Made by a program: the position numbers and the translations under genes. A stretch of DNA of 56,137 nucleotides from an uncultured Collinsella sp. (GTDB taxonomy: Bacteria > Actinomycetota > Coriobacteriia > Coriobacteriales > Coriobacteriaceae): NCBI GenBank assembly GCA_902493515.1, contig CABUPE010000013.1, positions 1 to 56,137 on the forward strand, written 5' to 3'. A model generated the notes under the pieces. The model was not told the DNA's origin and ran no database searches. It saw only the letters and a list, made by a program, of their open reading frames with translations. Below, piece after piece: positions 42,642 through 50,692 of this stretch (position 1 is its first letter; each line of letters begins with the position of its first letter).

Positions 42642-43793
42642 TTACAGGTACTTGCGCCAATCGTCCTCGTCCTCATCATCCTCGGTAGCAGCCTGGGCCT
42701 GCTCGGCGGCGCGAGCTGCCGCAGCGCGAGCGGCAACCTGAGCATAGGACTCCTCGTTGCGCTCGGGGAAGTTTGCCAGCACGTGCTCGAACTTGGCAAA
42801 ATCCTCATCCCAGCGCGTAGAAGGCACGGCAAAGAAGACTTGCTTGACCTTAAAGTCGCCCGACGCGAGCTCCTTGCGGAAGAGCTCGGCCACGGCCTCT
42901 GCGTCAAAGCCGTTGTTGTCGCAGCCCCAAGCACCCAGCACGAGCTTCTCGCGACCCAGCTCGTCGCAGATGGCAAGCACAAAGCGAATGCGGTCGCGCA
43001 GGGCATCCAGCAGAGCATCGTCGCTCACGCGATACTCCTGGCGGGCGCGCTTAACGTTGGGCGCGGCGGCCACGATCACGTCGGCGTATGCATGCACGTG
43101 GTTGCGGTCGAAGCGCACCGCAGGCACCACTAGGGCGCGGTTACGATAGAGCTCGCAGTTGATGTTGCGGCGACGGTTCTCGCCGTACCATTTGCGCTGC
43201 TTATCGAGAACGTTGTACAGATACGAATCGGCGCACAGTGTGGCCTCCTGGCCCAGATAACCCTGAATATAGCCACCGCCCGGGTTGGTGAACGAGGCAA
43301 AGGCGAGCACGGCCATGTCGCAGAACTGCGCATAGCCACGACCGTTGTCCAAGATGGCCTGCGTGGCGGAGGCATCGAGCACGGTGACCTCAGGCAGAGA
43401 CGCAGCAGGCTCCTCAGCAGGCGCGGACTCAGCTTCGGCGATTTCCTCGGCAGGCTCCTCGACGGGCTCAGGAGCTGCCTCGGTCTCGGGCGCTGCCTCG
43501 CTCTCGGGTGCCGCCTCGACCTCGGCAGCCTCCGCGCCCTCGACGTCCTCGGCAACCTGTTCTTCGGTGGCCACAGCACTCTGAACCTTGGCCTTCATCG
43601 CCGAGACAAAGCCGGCAGGCATACCGTCAAACTCGCGAACACCGGCAAGCGAACGCTCGATATCCTTGGCGCACGCTTCGGACACAGTTGCCACGTGACG
43701 CTCGGCGGCCTTGGCACGGGCCTCGCGCTTGGGATTGGGCTGACCCGCTCGGTTGGACCTGCGGTTACGGTTCCTGTTGTCGACGTCTGCCAT
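42642..43793 (-). CDS. TIGR02452-type PARG-like macrodomain protein with acidic linker
   Basis: A 383-residue protein in three parts: a basic Asn/Arg-rich N-terminus and helical segment (1-75), a low-complexity Ala/Glu/Pro-rich acidic linker (about 75-135), and a macrodomain (about 140-350) like microbial poly(ADP-ribose) glycohydrolases (TIGR02452). The PARG loop is FTNPGGGYIQGYLGQEATL: the GGG and QE are present but the second Glu of the QEE motif, the catalytic acid, is Ala. LVLGAWGCDNNGFD is the second phosphate loop. It may bind ADP-ribose without cleaving it. RBS GAAAGGTGACCACTT precedes the ATG. Confidence 0.82.
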   Translation of the reverse strand: MADVDNRNRNRRSNRAGQPNPKREARAKAAERHVATVSEACAKDIERSLAGVREFDGMPAGFVSAMKAKVQSAVATEEQVAEDVEGAEAAEVEAAPESEAAPETEAAPEPVEEPAEEIAEAESAPAEEPAASLPEVTVLDASATQAILDNGRGYAQFCDMAVLAFASFTNPGGGYIQGYLGQEATLCADSYLYNVLDKQRKWYGENRRRNINCELYRNRALVVPAVRFDRNHVHAYADVIVAAAPNVKRARQEYRVSDDALLDALRDRIRFVLAICDELGREKLVLGAWGCDNNGFDAEAVAELFRKELASGDFKVKQVFFAVPSTRWDEDFAKFEHVLANFPERNEESYAQVAARAAAARAAEQAQAATEDDEDEDDWRKYL

Positions 43794-43859
43794 AAGTGGT
43801 CACCTTTCTCGGTCTCTGCCGCTATCGGCTTTTCCCATCCATGATACCCCGCCGCGTAC

Positions 43860-43887
43860 AAAAAAGACGGCCCCGAAGGACCGCCTT
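43860..43887 (-). terminator. Terminator of the Bax-inhibitor-1 gene
   Basis: GGCGGTCC-TTCG-GGGCCGTC followed by TTTTTT on the minus strand; the tetraloop is TTCG. Confidence 0.88.
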
Positions 43888-43931
43888 TCGCATCGATTTG
43901 CACGCACGGCAAGCACCGCCGCAATTCGCCA

Positions 43932-44627
43932 CTAGTCGCGACGGCCGAGGATGTTCAGAATGCGCAGGAACACGTTGATAATATCCACGAACAGGTTAGA
44001 GGCCATGAGCACGGCGTTGGGCAGCGTAGGCGGCACCGTCGTGGCAACATAGGTGTCGTAGCCAATAAAGCCAGCGAACACCACAATCACGATCAGGTCG
44101 GTGATGGACTGCGAAACGCCCATGAACATCAGCACGATCTCAACCAGAATAGTGGCGAGCAGAATACCAAAACCGATGCCATACACACGCTGGAAAAACT
44201 TGGGGAAGGTCACGCCAAGCGCGCCAAAGACAAAGGTGATGGCGGCCGTGGCGATAAAAGCGGTGTTGATGGTGGGCAGGTCATAGTTGGCAAGGCCAAA
44301 CGACGCGGTCAGGCCAAAGGTACTCGCAAAGATTACGTAGCCCACAAGGGACAGGCCCACGGACTGCTTGCTGGCGGCGGCCGACATCATGACCATGCCG
44401 ACGATGGTCAAAATAAACGAGCCAAAGACCAGCGGCAAGGCGGCGCCGCTCATCATCATGCGCGCAAACGACATGGTGCTCGTAAAGTAGGCGCCGGCGC
44501 CCATGGCGCAAAAGCCCAAGAAGATCAGGGCAGACATGGCGAGATTGTACGCGCGCGGCGACATCTCCTTGGCGCGGCTTGCGCCGCTCTCGACGGGGCC
44601 GTTCTGATAGCCCTGGATATCGTTCAT
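43932..44627 (-). CDS. Bax inhibitor-1 / YccA family membrane protein
   Basis: A 231-residue protein with seven membrane segments (first at about 32-52, LAMSALIFLGFCAMGAGAYF). The family's FAGFIGYDTYVA, where the Asp is conserved, lies near residue 190, and FVDIINVFLRILNILGRRD closes the protein. Relatives such as BsYetJ are pH-gated Ca2+ leak channels; function here is not proved. ATG at 44627 has GAAAGGA upstream. Confidence 0.9.
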   Translation of the reverse strand: MNDIQGYQNGPVESGASRAKEMSPRAYNLAMSALIFLGFCAMGAGAYFTSTMSFARMMMSGAALPLVFGSFILTIVGMVMMSAAASKQSVGLSLVGYVIFASTFGLTASFGLANYDLPTINTAFIATAAITFVFGALGVTFPKFFQRVYGIGFGILLATILVEIVLMFMGVSQSITDLIVIVVFAGFIGYDTYVATTVPPTLPNAVLMASNLFVDIINVFLRILNILGRRD

Positions 44628-44705
44628 ACTTCGTCCTTTCAAAAAGCGCACGACAGCGCCGTAGGTAACAAGATTCCTGCCATTGTACCCGAATGCCGCA
44701 CGTCC

Positions 44706-45044
44706 TTACCTACGGCGCTCGCCCTCAAGCGTACGATCAAAGGCCCAGACCCACCAACGCATCACGTGTGTCTGCGAGCCGTCTGCCCGCTCGCGCGTCT
44801 GGTCCTCCAGATACAACTCGGTCGCGTGCCCGCCAAAACGCACCTTATATGTTGCCGTACGGATGCCGTGGACCATCAGGCCAAACCCGGTGGTCGAGAT
44901 AATTTCGTCGATCGTAAAACAACGGCCGTCGACCCAGCAGACGGTGACCGGCACGACTTGTCCGCCCGCGAGGATGCGAGCCACGACGTCCACATACTGC
45001 TTGTGTACGCGCCGAGTTTTGCCGTCTGTCTGTCGATATTCCAT
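44706..45044 (-). CDS. Hypothetical protein, 112 residues
   Basis: Soluble, without signal or membrane helix. VPVTVCWVDGRCFTIDEI and YKVRFGGHATELYLEDQ suggest a small beta-rich domain like DUF6504-type proteins, but this is a loose resemblance. The ATG at 45044 sits only 1-2 nt after AGGAGG, closer than usual; upstream in-frame ATG codons at 45068 and 45131 lack any RBS. The start is therefore uncertain. Confidence 0.6.
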   Translation of the reverse strand: MEYRQTDGKTRRVHKQYVDVVARILAGGQVVPVTVCWVDGRCFTIDEIISTTGFGLMVHGIRTATYKVRFGGHATELYLEDQTRERADGSQTHVMRWWVWAFDRTLEGERRR

Positions 45045-45294
45045 GCCTCCTATTATCGAACGCATGTTTGCATGTTGTAAAGCGAACAGACTGTGGTTTT
45101 GGAGTGTCGTAGTAATCGCACGTGTCCGCATGGCGTGTTAGCAAAAAGAACACCCGCGGTCAACAGGGCTAATATTCAATTTTAGTGCCAAAAAGTTCAC
45201 TTCTCCCATCAGAACTCGGTAAAGAGACCCGCAGGAGGTGATACGATTTATCATGTTTTTGTAACGTGTCTGCAAACTTCGAGAAAGCCCATAT

Positions 45295-46344
45295 ATGGAC
45301 GTAACGTTCTCAACCTTCCTCGGCCAAATTGTGTCGAACCCAGTCCTTGCCGTCACCGTGATCCTCGCGTTGGGCGCCATCTTCGTCAATGGATGGACCG
45401 ACGCGCCCAACGCCATCGCGACCTGCGTCACTACGCGTTGCATGCCCGCCCGCGCCGCCATTCTCATGAGCGCCGCATTCAACTTCCTCGGCGTGCTCAT
45501 CATGACGCACTTTAATGCGAGCGTCGCCAACACCATCTCACATATCGTCGACTTTGGCGGAAACAGCACCATGGCGCTCGCCTGTCTGTGCGCGGCGCTG
45601 TTCTCCATCGTCGTCTACGGTGCCACAGCGTCGCGTTTTGGCATCCCCACCTCGCAAAGCCACAGCCTTATCGCCGGCCTGACCGGTGCCGCTATCGCCC
45701 TCGGCGGCGCGAGCAGCGTCAACGTCCACGAGTGGATGAAGGTCATCTACGGCCTGGCGCTCTCCATCGGCCTGGGCTTTGTCATGGGCTGGGTCCTGTG
45801 CAAACTCGTCTCGATTCTTTTCGCCGCCGCCAACAGGCGACGTGCCAATGTCTTCTTTAAATACGCTCAGATCGCGAGCGCCGCGGCCATGAGCTTTATG
45901 CACGGCGCGCAGGATGGACAGAAGTTCATCGGCGTGCTCTTTTTAGGCGTGGCCTTCGCAAACGGCCAGACCAGCGTCGGCGATGCCGGCATCCCCATCT
46001 GGATTATGCTGCTGTGCTCGGCCACTATGGGTATCGGTACCAGCGTGGGCGGTGAGCGCATCATCAAGTCCGTCGGCCAGAGCATGGTTAAGCTCGAGAA
46101 GTATCAGGGCTTCTCCGCCGACCTCGCGGGCGCCGCGAACCTGCTGCTTGCCACCCTTACCGGCATCCCCGTGTCCTCCACACACATCAAGACCTGCGCC
46201 ATCATGGGCGTCGGTGCCGTCAAGCGCCTCTCGGCCATCAACTTCGGAGTCGTCAAGGACATGATGTTCACCTGGTTCTTCACCTTCCCCGCCTGCGGAC
46301 TCATCAGCTTTGTCATGGCCAAGCTGTTCATGATGTTCCTCTAA
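45295..46344 (+). CDS. pit: Inorganic phosphate transporter, PiT family
   Basis: A 349-residue low-affinity phosphate:cation symporter. The two PiT signature regions are seen as NGWTDAPNAIATCVTTR (about residue 33) and later FMHGAQDGQKFIGV (about 200), with SRFGIPTSQSHSLIAGL and a matching PVSSTHIKTCAIMGVG, the inverted repeats of the fold. It is followed 67 bp later by a DUF47 gene, the usual partner. RBS GAGAAAG is weak. Confidence 0.93.
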   Translation: MDVTFSTFLGQIVSNPVLAVTVILALGAIFVNGWTDAPNAIATCVTTRCMPARAAILMSAAFNFLGVLIMTHFNASVANTISHIVDFGGNSTMALACLCAALFSIVVYGATASRFGIPTSQSHSLIAGLTGAAIALGGASSVNVHEWMKVIYGLALSIGLGFVMGWVLCKLVSILFAAANRRRANVFFKYAQIASAAAMSFMHGAQDGQKFIGVLFLGVAFANGQTSVGDAGIPIWIMLLCSATMGIGTSVGGERIIKSVGQSMVKLEKYQGFSADLAGAANLLLATLTGIPVSSTHIKTCAIMGVGAVKRLSAINFGVVKDMMFTWFFTFPACGLISFVMAKLFMMFL

Positions 46345-46411
46345 TCAAACCGAACGTCCATCCGGACCGCAACACTTCGCCCACCCGTCTTCGCCTCGAA
46401 AGGACCCACCC

Positions 46412-47035
46412 ATGGCAAAGAAACCCGATTCGTTCTACTTTGACAACTACGTCGCTTGCGCCGACCTCGCCGTCCAGGCCGCAGAGCTGCTCACCAAGAT
46501 TTTTGAGAACTTCGATCCCGCGCAGATTCACGACATGCTCAATAAGATGCATGCGATTGAGCATGCGGCAGACAAGAAGCACCACGAGCTCGAAGACGCC
46601 CTGCTCACCGCCTTTATCACCCCGCTCGAGCGCGAGGATCTGGATCTGATGAGCTGCGCGCTCGACACCGTGCTCGACCGCATCGAGGGCGTCGTGCAGC
46701 GCGTCTACTTCACCAACATCCAGAGCATCCATCCCGACGCCATCGTCATCGCCCACAAGGTGACTGACGCCTGCCGCGCCATGAAAGACCTGATGGTCGA
46801 GCTGCCCAACTACCGCAAGTCCAAGACCCTGCGCGAACTCGTCATCCAGATCAACACCATCGAGTCCGAAGCCGACGAGCTCTATATCAACGCCATGCGC
46901 AACCTGCACGTTAACGGCAAGGACCCGCTCGAGGTCATCGCCTGGCGTGACGTGTACGCCTTCCTGGAGTACTGCGCTGACTGCTGTGAGAATGTGGCCG
47001 ATGTTGTGGATTCGATTGTCATGAAGAACAGTTAA
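46412..47035 (+). CDS. DUF47 family PhoU-like accessory protein
   Basis: A 207-residue all-helical protein of the DUF47/PhoU-related family encoded directly after Pit transporters. DSFYFDNYVACADLAVQAAELL opens it, MHAIEHAADKKHHEL and TPLEREDLDLM are family positions for metal-binding acidic/His residues. It likely regulates Pit. ATG has GAAAGGA upstream. Confidence 0.9.
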   Translation: MAKKPDSFYFDNYVACADLAVQAAELLTKIFENFDPAQIHDMLNKMHAIEHAADKKHHELEDALLTAFITPLEREDLDLMSCALDTVLDRIEGVVQRVYFTNIQSIHPDAIVIAHKVTDACRAMKDLMVELPNYRKSKTLRELVIQINTIESEADELYINAMRNLHVNGKDPLEVIAWRDVYAFLEYCADCCENVADVVDSIVMKNS

Positions 47036-47040
47036 TTGGG

Positions 47041-47148
47041 GGTACGTGTCCCGGCGGCGAAGGGCCGGCACCTGTTTGCTTTCTCACTCCGGCTGCATGG
47101 CAGAGTCGTTCGAAAGTAAACAGGTGCCGGCCCTTCGCCTTACGTACC
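47041..47148. repeat. Large hairpin repeat (GGCGAAGGGCCGGCACC)
   Basis: Outer GGTACGT/ACGTACC and inner 28-nt arms GGCGAAGGGCCGGCACCTGT... to its complement with a single mismatch, loop of 28 nt. It lies directly after the DUF47 stop. Confidence 0.9.
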
Positions 47149-47315
47149 ACCATTGGGAACTTTGGCTGATACTTTGAAAGCGATGGGGCTTTTGTTGGCG
47201 GGGCCTTTGGACCCGATTGGGAACTTTGGGACCGCCTTAAACGTTTGGGTGGATGGGGCTTTGGGTACCCTTTGTTTTACTTTGGATTGATTCGTTGAAT
47301 TTGGAGGTCTTGGTT
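47149..47315. other. T/G-rich tract with repeated CTTTGG
   Basis: Between the hairpin and the nitroreductase lies a plus strand rich in T and G with seven irregularly spaced CTTTGG/CTTTG units (ACTTTGG, CCTTTGG, GCTTTGG). ACTTTGGCTGAT here also occurs at about 33350, beside the other large palindrome. No gene is supported. Confidence 0.5.
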
Positions 47316-47846
47316 GTGAGTTATTTGGATCTGGCTCGTGGTCGGTATTCTTGTCGTTCGTTTGAGGACCGTTCTGTTGAGCAGGCTGTGGTGGATGCCA
47401 TTGTTGAGGCTGGGCGGATTGCTCCTTCTGCTTGTAATAATCATCCAACCCGTGTGATGGTGTTGGATACGCCTGAGCTTCTGGAGAAGGCAGCTGCTTG
47501 TCAGCCTCGGTTTGCTCGTGATGGGTCTATCTTTGCCGCTCCGCTTATCTTCCTTATTTGCAGCGTTACCGATGATGCCTGGGTGCGCCCGTATGATCAG
47601 ATGAACTCGAGTGCCATCGATACTTCGATCGTCTGCGATCAGATGATGATGGAGGCCACCGAGCAGGGCCTGGGAACGTGCTGGGTATGCCATTTTAAGC
47701 CTGGGGTGGCACAGGAGCAGTTCAATCTGCCCAAGGGCGTCTATCCCTATCACATGCTCGTCTGTGGATATCCTGCCGACCACATCGCCGATCCCGAGCA
47801 TCGCGAGGCCCGTACCATTCCCCTCTCCGACTTCCTCCTCAAGTAG
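47316..47846 (+). CDS. Nitroreductase family protein
   Basis: A 176-residue FMN-dependent reductase of the small nitroreductase fold. RYSCRSFEDRSVE at residues 10-22 is the FMN-phosphate site, EAGRIAPSACNNHPTRVMVLD follows, and GLGTCWVCHF is the later FMN loop. The substrate is unknown. The GTG at 47316 has GGAGGT 7 nt upstream; the open frame before it belongs to the T/G-rich tract. Confidence 0.88.
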   Translation: MSYLDLARGRYSCRSFEDRSVEQAVVDAIVEAGRIAPSACNNHPTRVMVLDTPELLEKAAACQPRFARDGSIFAAPLIFLICSVTDDAWVRPYDQMNSSAIDTSIVCDQMMMEATEQGLGTCWVCHFKPGVAQEQFNLPKGVYPYHMLVCGYPADHIADPEHREARTIPLSDFLLK

Positions 47847-47893
47847 GTTTTGGGACATGCCTTAAAACCTACCCTTGACCGCTCACCCGTTCG

Positions 47894-47932
47894 CCGAGTT
47901 CTGCGCCATTATGTGCAGGGCTCGGTTTTTTT
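47894..47932 (+). terminator. Terminator of the nitroreductase gene
   Basis: CCGAG-TT-CTGC pairs with GCAG-GG-CTCGG, followed by TTTTTTT. Confidence 0.88.
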
Positions 47933-47956
47933 ATGTTACGCACTCCGGCACAGTCA

Positions 47957-47987
47957 TAAAAAAGGACCCGCAAGCTGCGGGTCCTTT
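47957..47987 (-). terminator. Terminator of divIVA
   Basis: AAAGGACCCGCA pairs with TGCGGGTCCTTT and runs into TTTTTTATG on the minus strand. It ends the yggS-sepF-yggT-divIVA group. Confidence 0.9.
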
Positions 47988-48013
47988 CTAGGCACTAAAT
48001 TGTAGGCCGAATG

Positions 48014-48688
48014 TTAGTCCAGGTCGTCGGCAGCAAAGTTGTCGATCGGGGCGAAGGGATCGGCCACGGGGACAACCGGGTCAGCGACGGGCAGCGGCTC
48101 GGCGGGAACAGTCACTGCAGGAGAAGCGGCAGAACCGACCGGCGTGGAAGCCATCAGATCGGCCGGGAAGGAATTCTGGGCATCGTCCATGAAGTGCTGG
48201 ATGAGCTTGAGATACTCTGCCTTGAACTCCTCACGGGAAGCCTTGAGACGATCGATCTCCTCGAGCTCGGCCTGCTTCTCGGTCAGAGCCTGGCGGATAA
48301 CCTCGCGGGCCTTGGCGTCAGCCTCGTTGCGGATACGCTCAGCGTTCTCGTTGGCATCGTTGACGATGGTCTCAGCGGTCTGCTGGGCAGCGATCAGGGC
48401 AGCGGAAATCTGGCGCTCCTGAGCGGAGAAGTCAGGGGCGGGAGCAGCCACGGGGGCGGCAGGAACGGCCTGGGCGGTGGCATCCTGAGCCTGGGCAAGC
48501 TGAGCCTGCGCATCGGCAAGCTGCTGCTCGGTAGCAGTCAGACGACCCTTAAGGTCGACGATCTTAGCGAGCATAGCGTCAACCTCGGAGGACAGCGTCT
48601 CCAAGAAGACGTCGACCTCGGCAGGATCGTAGCCACGCTTGGCCTCAGAGAAAGTCTGAGCCTGGATGTCTGCAGGGGTAATAGCCAT
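48014..48688 (-). CDS. divIVA: DivIVA-domain cell division / polarity protein
   Basis: A 224-residue membrane-curvature protein. The N-terminal DivIVA domain is ITPADIQAQTFSEAKRGYDPAEVDVFLETL (residues 3-32), then coiled coils (35-70 and 85-165, EKQAELEEIDRLKASREEF) and an Ala/Pro-rich tail (175-224). It recruits division or cell-wall proteins to poles or septa. RBS AAAAGGAGA. It follows yggT after 61 bp. Confidence 0.92.
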   Translation of the reverse strand: MAITPADIQAQTFSEAKRGYDPAEVDVFLETLSSEVDAMLAKIVDLKGRLTATEQQLADAQAQLAQAQDATAQAVPAAPVAAPAPDFSAQERQISAALIAAQQTAETIVNDANENAERIRNEADAKAREVIRQALTEKQAELEEIDRLKASREEFKAEYLKLIQHFMDDAQNSFPADLMASTPVGSAASPAVTVPAEPLPVADPVVPVADPFAPIDNFAADDLD

Positions 48689-48749
48689 AACAAGTCTCCT
48701 TTTTCATCGCCTCGGCGCTACACGCCCGACGTAAGTTACTAAGACAGTT

Positions 48750-49031
48750 CTACACGAGTATACCTATAAGAAGCTGCAGAACCAGCCTCTGCACCAACTG
48801 CAACGCAATAATCGCAACGACCGGCGAAAAATCGATACCGCCCATCGGCGGGATGAAACGACGGAACAGGTTGAGCCACGGACCGCACACGCTATCAAGC
48901 ACCGCAGCAATATCCTGAAGCAAACCACCCTGCTTCATGGGAATCCACGTCATAAAGCAGTAGACGACAATGAGCGTGGAATAGAAGTTGAACAGCGTGT
49001 TGACCAGCTGGACGATAGTGTAGATGTTGAT
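48750..49031 (-). CDS. yggT: YggT family membrane protein, apparently with an AUC start
   Basis: A 93-residue protein with two helices around a short loop: a first helix from TIVQLVNTLFNFYSTLIVVYCF, then TWIPMKQGGLLQDIA, the YggT signature LDSVCGPWLNLFRRFIPP, GGIDFSPVVAIIALQLVQRLVLQLL. The first in-frame ATG (48953) is inside the protein and would remove the first helix. Upstream, directly after the sepF TAA, stands GAGGAG, then ATT and, 6 nt on, ATC (49029-49031), the best-placed start; no ATG, GTG or TTG occurs between. It sits 21 bp after sepF. Confidence 0.8.
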   Translation of the reverse strand: MNIYTIVQLVNTLFNFYSTLIVVYCFMTWIPMKQGGLLQDIAAVLDSVCGPWLNLFRRFIPPMGGIDFSPVVAIIALQLVQRLVLQLLIGILV

Positions 49032-49052
49032 GGGAATCTCCTCGTCTTGTCT

Positions 49053-49775
49053 TTACTTAAGGTAGCCGTCGGCACGAAGCTTCTTGAGATCGGAATCTTT
49101 GACCTCGCAACCGGCGGGCAGCACCATGAACACGCGGTCGCCCACCTCCTTGACCGTGGCACCCAGACCGCAGGCAAAGCCGTAAGAGAAGTCCAAGACG
49201 CGCTTGGCAACTTCGGTGCGTACGCCCACAAAAATCAGTGCGACAGGCTGCTTGGTGCGAACGCGGCGCACCACAGTCTCCACGTCGTCATAGCTCTCGG
49301 GGCGCAGGACATAGGCCGGCAGCTGCGGCGTGGCGTTGATGATATTGCTCGCATAGGCCGAGGCATCGCTCGGTGCAGGCGCGGGTGCAGCGGCGGCACG
49401 GGCGCGGGTATTCTCGGCGTAGCTCGACGGCGTGTCATAGGCACCGGGACGATAACCGCTCGCAACACTGTCCTGCGAGCGCGAAGGCGGGTTATACGTC
49501 GTGGCATGGCGGGAGTCATCGCCGACCAGCTGACCGGAGCGCGTATACACGGCAACCGACTCAGCTTCACCGCGGCGCGTCTGACCAAGCAGGCCGTTGC
49601 TCGGCTCGTCTTGGGTGTAGAAGCCCTCGCCCGAAGCACCGCTGTAGCCGTTGTTCTGATAGCCATCGTCGTAGCCGTCATCGTAGCCGTAGTCGTCGTC
49701 CTGGCCATAACCCTGGTCGTAACCCTGCTGGCCGCCCAGGTGCATCTTATTTTTAATCTCGTCAAGGAAGCCCAT
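49053..49775 (-). CDS. sepF: Cell division protein SepF
   Basis: A 240-residue FtsZ-binding membrane anchor. The N-terminal amphipathic helix is MGFLDEIKNKM. A Tyr/Asp/Gly-rich tract (about residues 17-45, many GYDDGY units) and a Pro/Ala-rich linker follow; the C-terminal SepF domain is about residues 150-240 with PQLPAYVLRPESYDD, RVLDFSYGFACGLG and VKEVGDRVFMVLPAG. ATG at 49775 has AGAGGA upstream. It lies in yggS-sepF-yggT-divIVA, the usual actinobacterial order. Confidence 0.93.
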   Translation of the reverse strand: MGFLDEIKNKMHLGGQQGYDQGYGQDDDYGYDDGYDDGYQNNGYSGASGEGFYTQDEPSNGLLGQTRRGEAESVAVYTRSGQLVGDDSRHATTYNPPSRSQDSVASGYRPGAYDTPSSYAENTRARAAAAPAPAPSDASAYASNIINATPQLPAYVLRPESYDDVETVVRRVRTKQPVALIFVGVRTEVAKRVLDFSYGFACGLGATVKEVGDRVFMVLPAGCEVKDSDLKKLRADGYLK

Positions 49776-49835
49776 GGTTGTGTCCTCTCGCGGTTTAGTG
49801 CAGGCGCCCCGATAATCAGTGCGCACTTCAGAGCC

Positions 49836-50573
49836 TTATTTTACTGCAAACTCCGGGCTAAATACTACCCTGCCCAGGCGAACGAGCGTAGAGCCCTCCT
49901 CAAGGGCAGACTCAAAGTCCTCGCTCATACCGCAGGAAAGCTCAGGCAGGTTCAAATCGGGATGCGCCGCCTCCAGCTCATCCCTCAGCTCACGAAGCCC
50001 CGCAAAGGTGCGGCGTGCCACATCCTTATTCCCCCGGGGCGCCATAGTCATAAGCCCCTGTACGCAAATTCCCTCAAGTTCTGCAAGCTCACCCGCGGCG
50101 GCGCGAATCTCATCGGGTGAAAAGCCTCCCTTCGACTCCTCACCACTCACATTGACCTCAATGAGCACACGCTGGGGGCCGACGAGCTCGCCTGCCTCAA
50201 TCTTGCGAACAGCACGGCTCGAGATCGCCTGCGCCAGATGCAGCGAACCCACCGAGTGAATCAGCTCGGCTGAGCCCAGCACCGCATTGATCTTATTGGT
50301 CTGCAGGTTGCCGATCATATCGAAGCGCACCTCGGGCAGCTCCGGATGCTCCGCCAGACCCGTGAGCTTGCGAACCAGCTCCTGCGGGCGGTTCTCGGCA
50401 AAATGGCGATACCCCGCCTGGATGGCGGCAACGGTCTCATCGACACCAACGGTCTTGGACACGGCAATGAGGCTCGCGGCGTCGTGGGGACGGCCCGCGC
50501 GATCGAGCGCCGCATAAAAACGTTCCAGAATCTGCTCGCGGCGAGCGCGCATCAAGTCCAAATAGTTATCCAT
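49836..50573 (-). CDS. YggS family PLP homeostasis protein
   Basis: A 245-residue single-domain alanine-racemase-fold protein holding PLP. Lys40 in LIAVSKTVGVDE is the PLP Schiff-base residue; HFAENRPQELVRKL, FDMIGNLQTNKI, VLIEVNVSGEESKGGF, GLMTMAP and LSCGMSEDFESALEEGSTLVRLG are family blocks. Start M at 50573 with GGAGG 9 nt upstream. It heads the division cluster, a common arrangement. Confidence 0.93.
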   Translation of the reverse strand: MDNYLDLMRARREQILERFYAALDRAGRPHDAASLIAVSKTVGVDETVAAIQAGYRHFAENRPQELVRKLTGLAEHPELPEVRFDMIGNLQTNKINAVLGSAELIHSVGSLHLAQAISSRAVRKIEAGELVGPQRVLIEVNVSGEESKGGFSPDEIRAAAGELAELEGICVQGLMTMAPRGNKDVARRTFAGLRELRDELEAAHPDLNLPELSCGMSEDFESALEEGSTLVRLGRVVFSPEFAVK

Positions 50574-50623
50574 TGCCAATCGCCTCCGCTGACAGCCAAA
50601 CAAGTAGTCCCATGCTAACGCAA

Positions 50624-50655
50624 GAGCGCGGCCCCGCATGTGCAAGGCCGCGCTC
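50624..50655 (-). terminator. Terminator-like hairpin after phoU
   Basis: GAGCGCGGCC pairs perfectly with GGCCGCGCTC; TTGCGTT follows, a weak T-run. It separates the pst operon from yggS. Confidence 0.65.
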
Positions 50656-50692
50656 ACTTAGGTATTTACAATCTTTCGACGAACGGGGTTAC

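Noticed and set aside
33178..47148. CRISPR array or integron from the many palindromes
   Set aside because: The repeats are inverted and scattered, with no regular spacers and no cas or integrase genes.
47140..47448. A minus-strand open frame coding a Pro/Gln/Asn-rich 102-residue protein
   Set aside because: It overlaps the nitroreductase and comes from reading the T/G-rich tract in reverse; no RBS.
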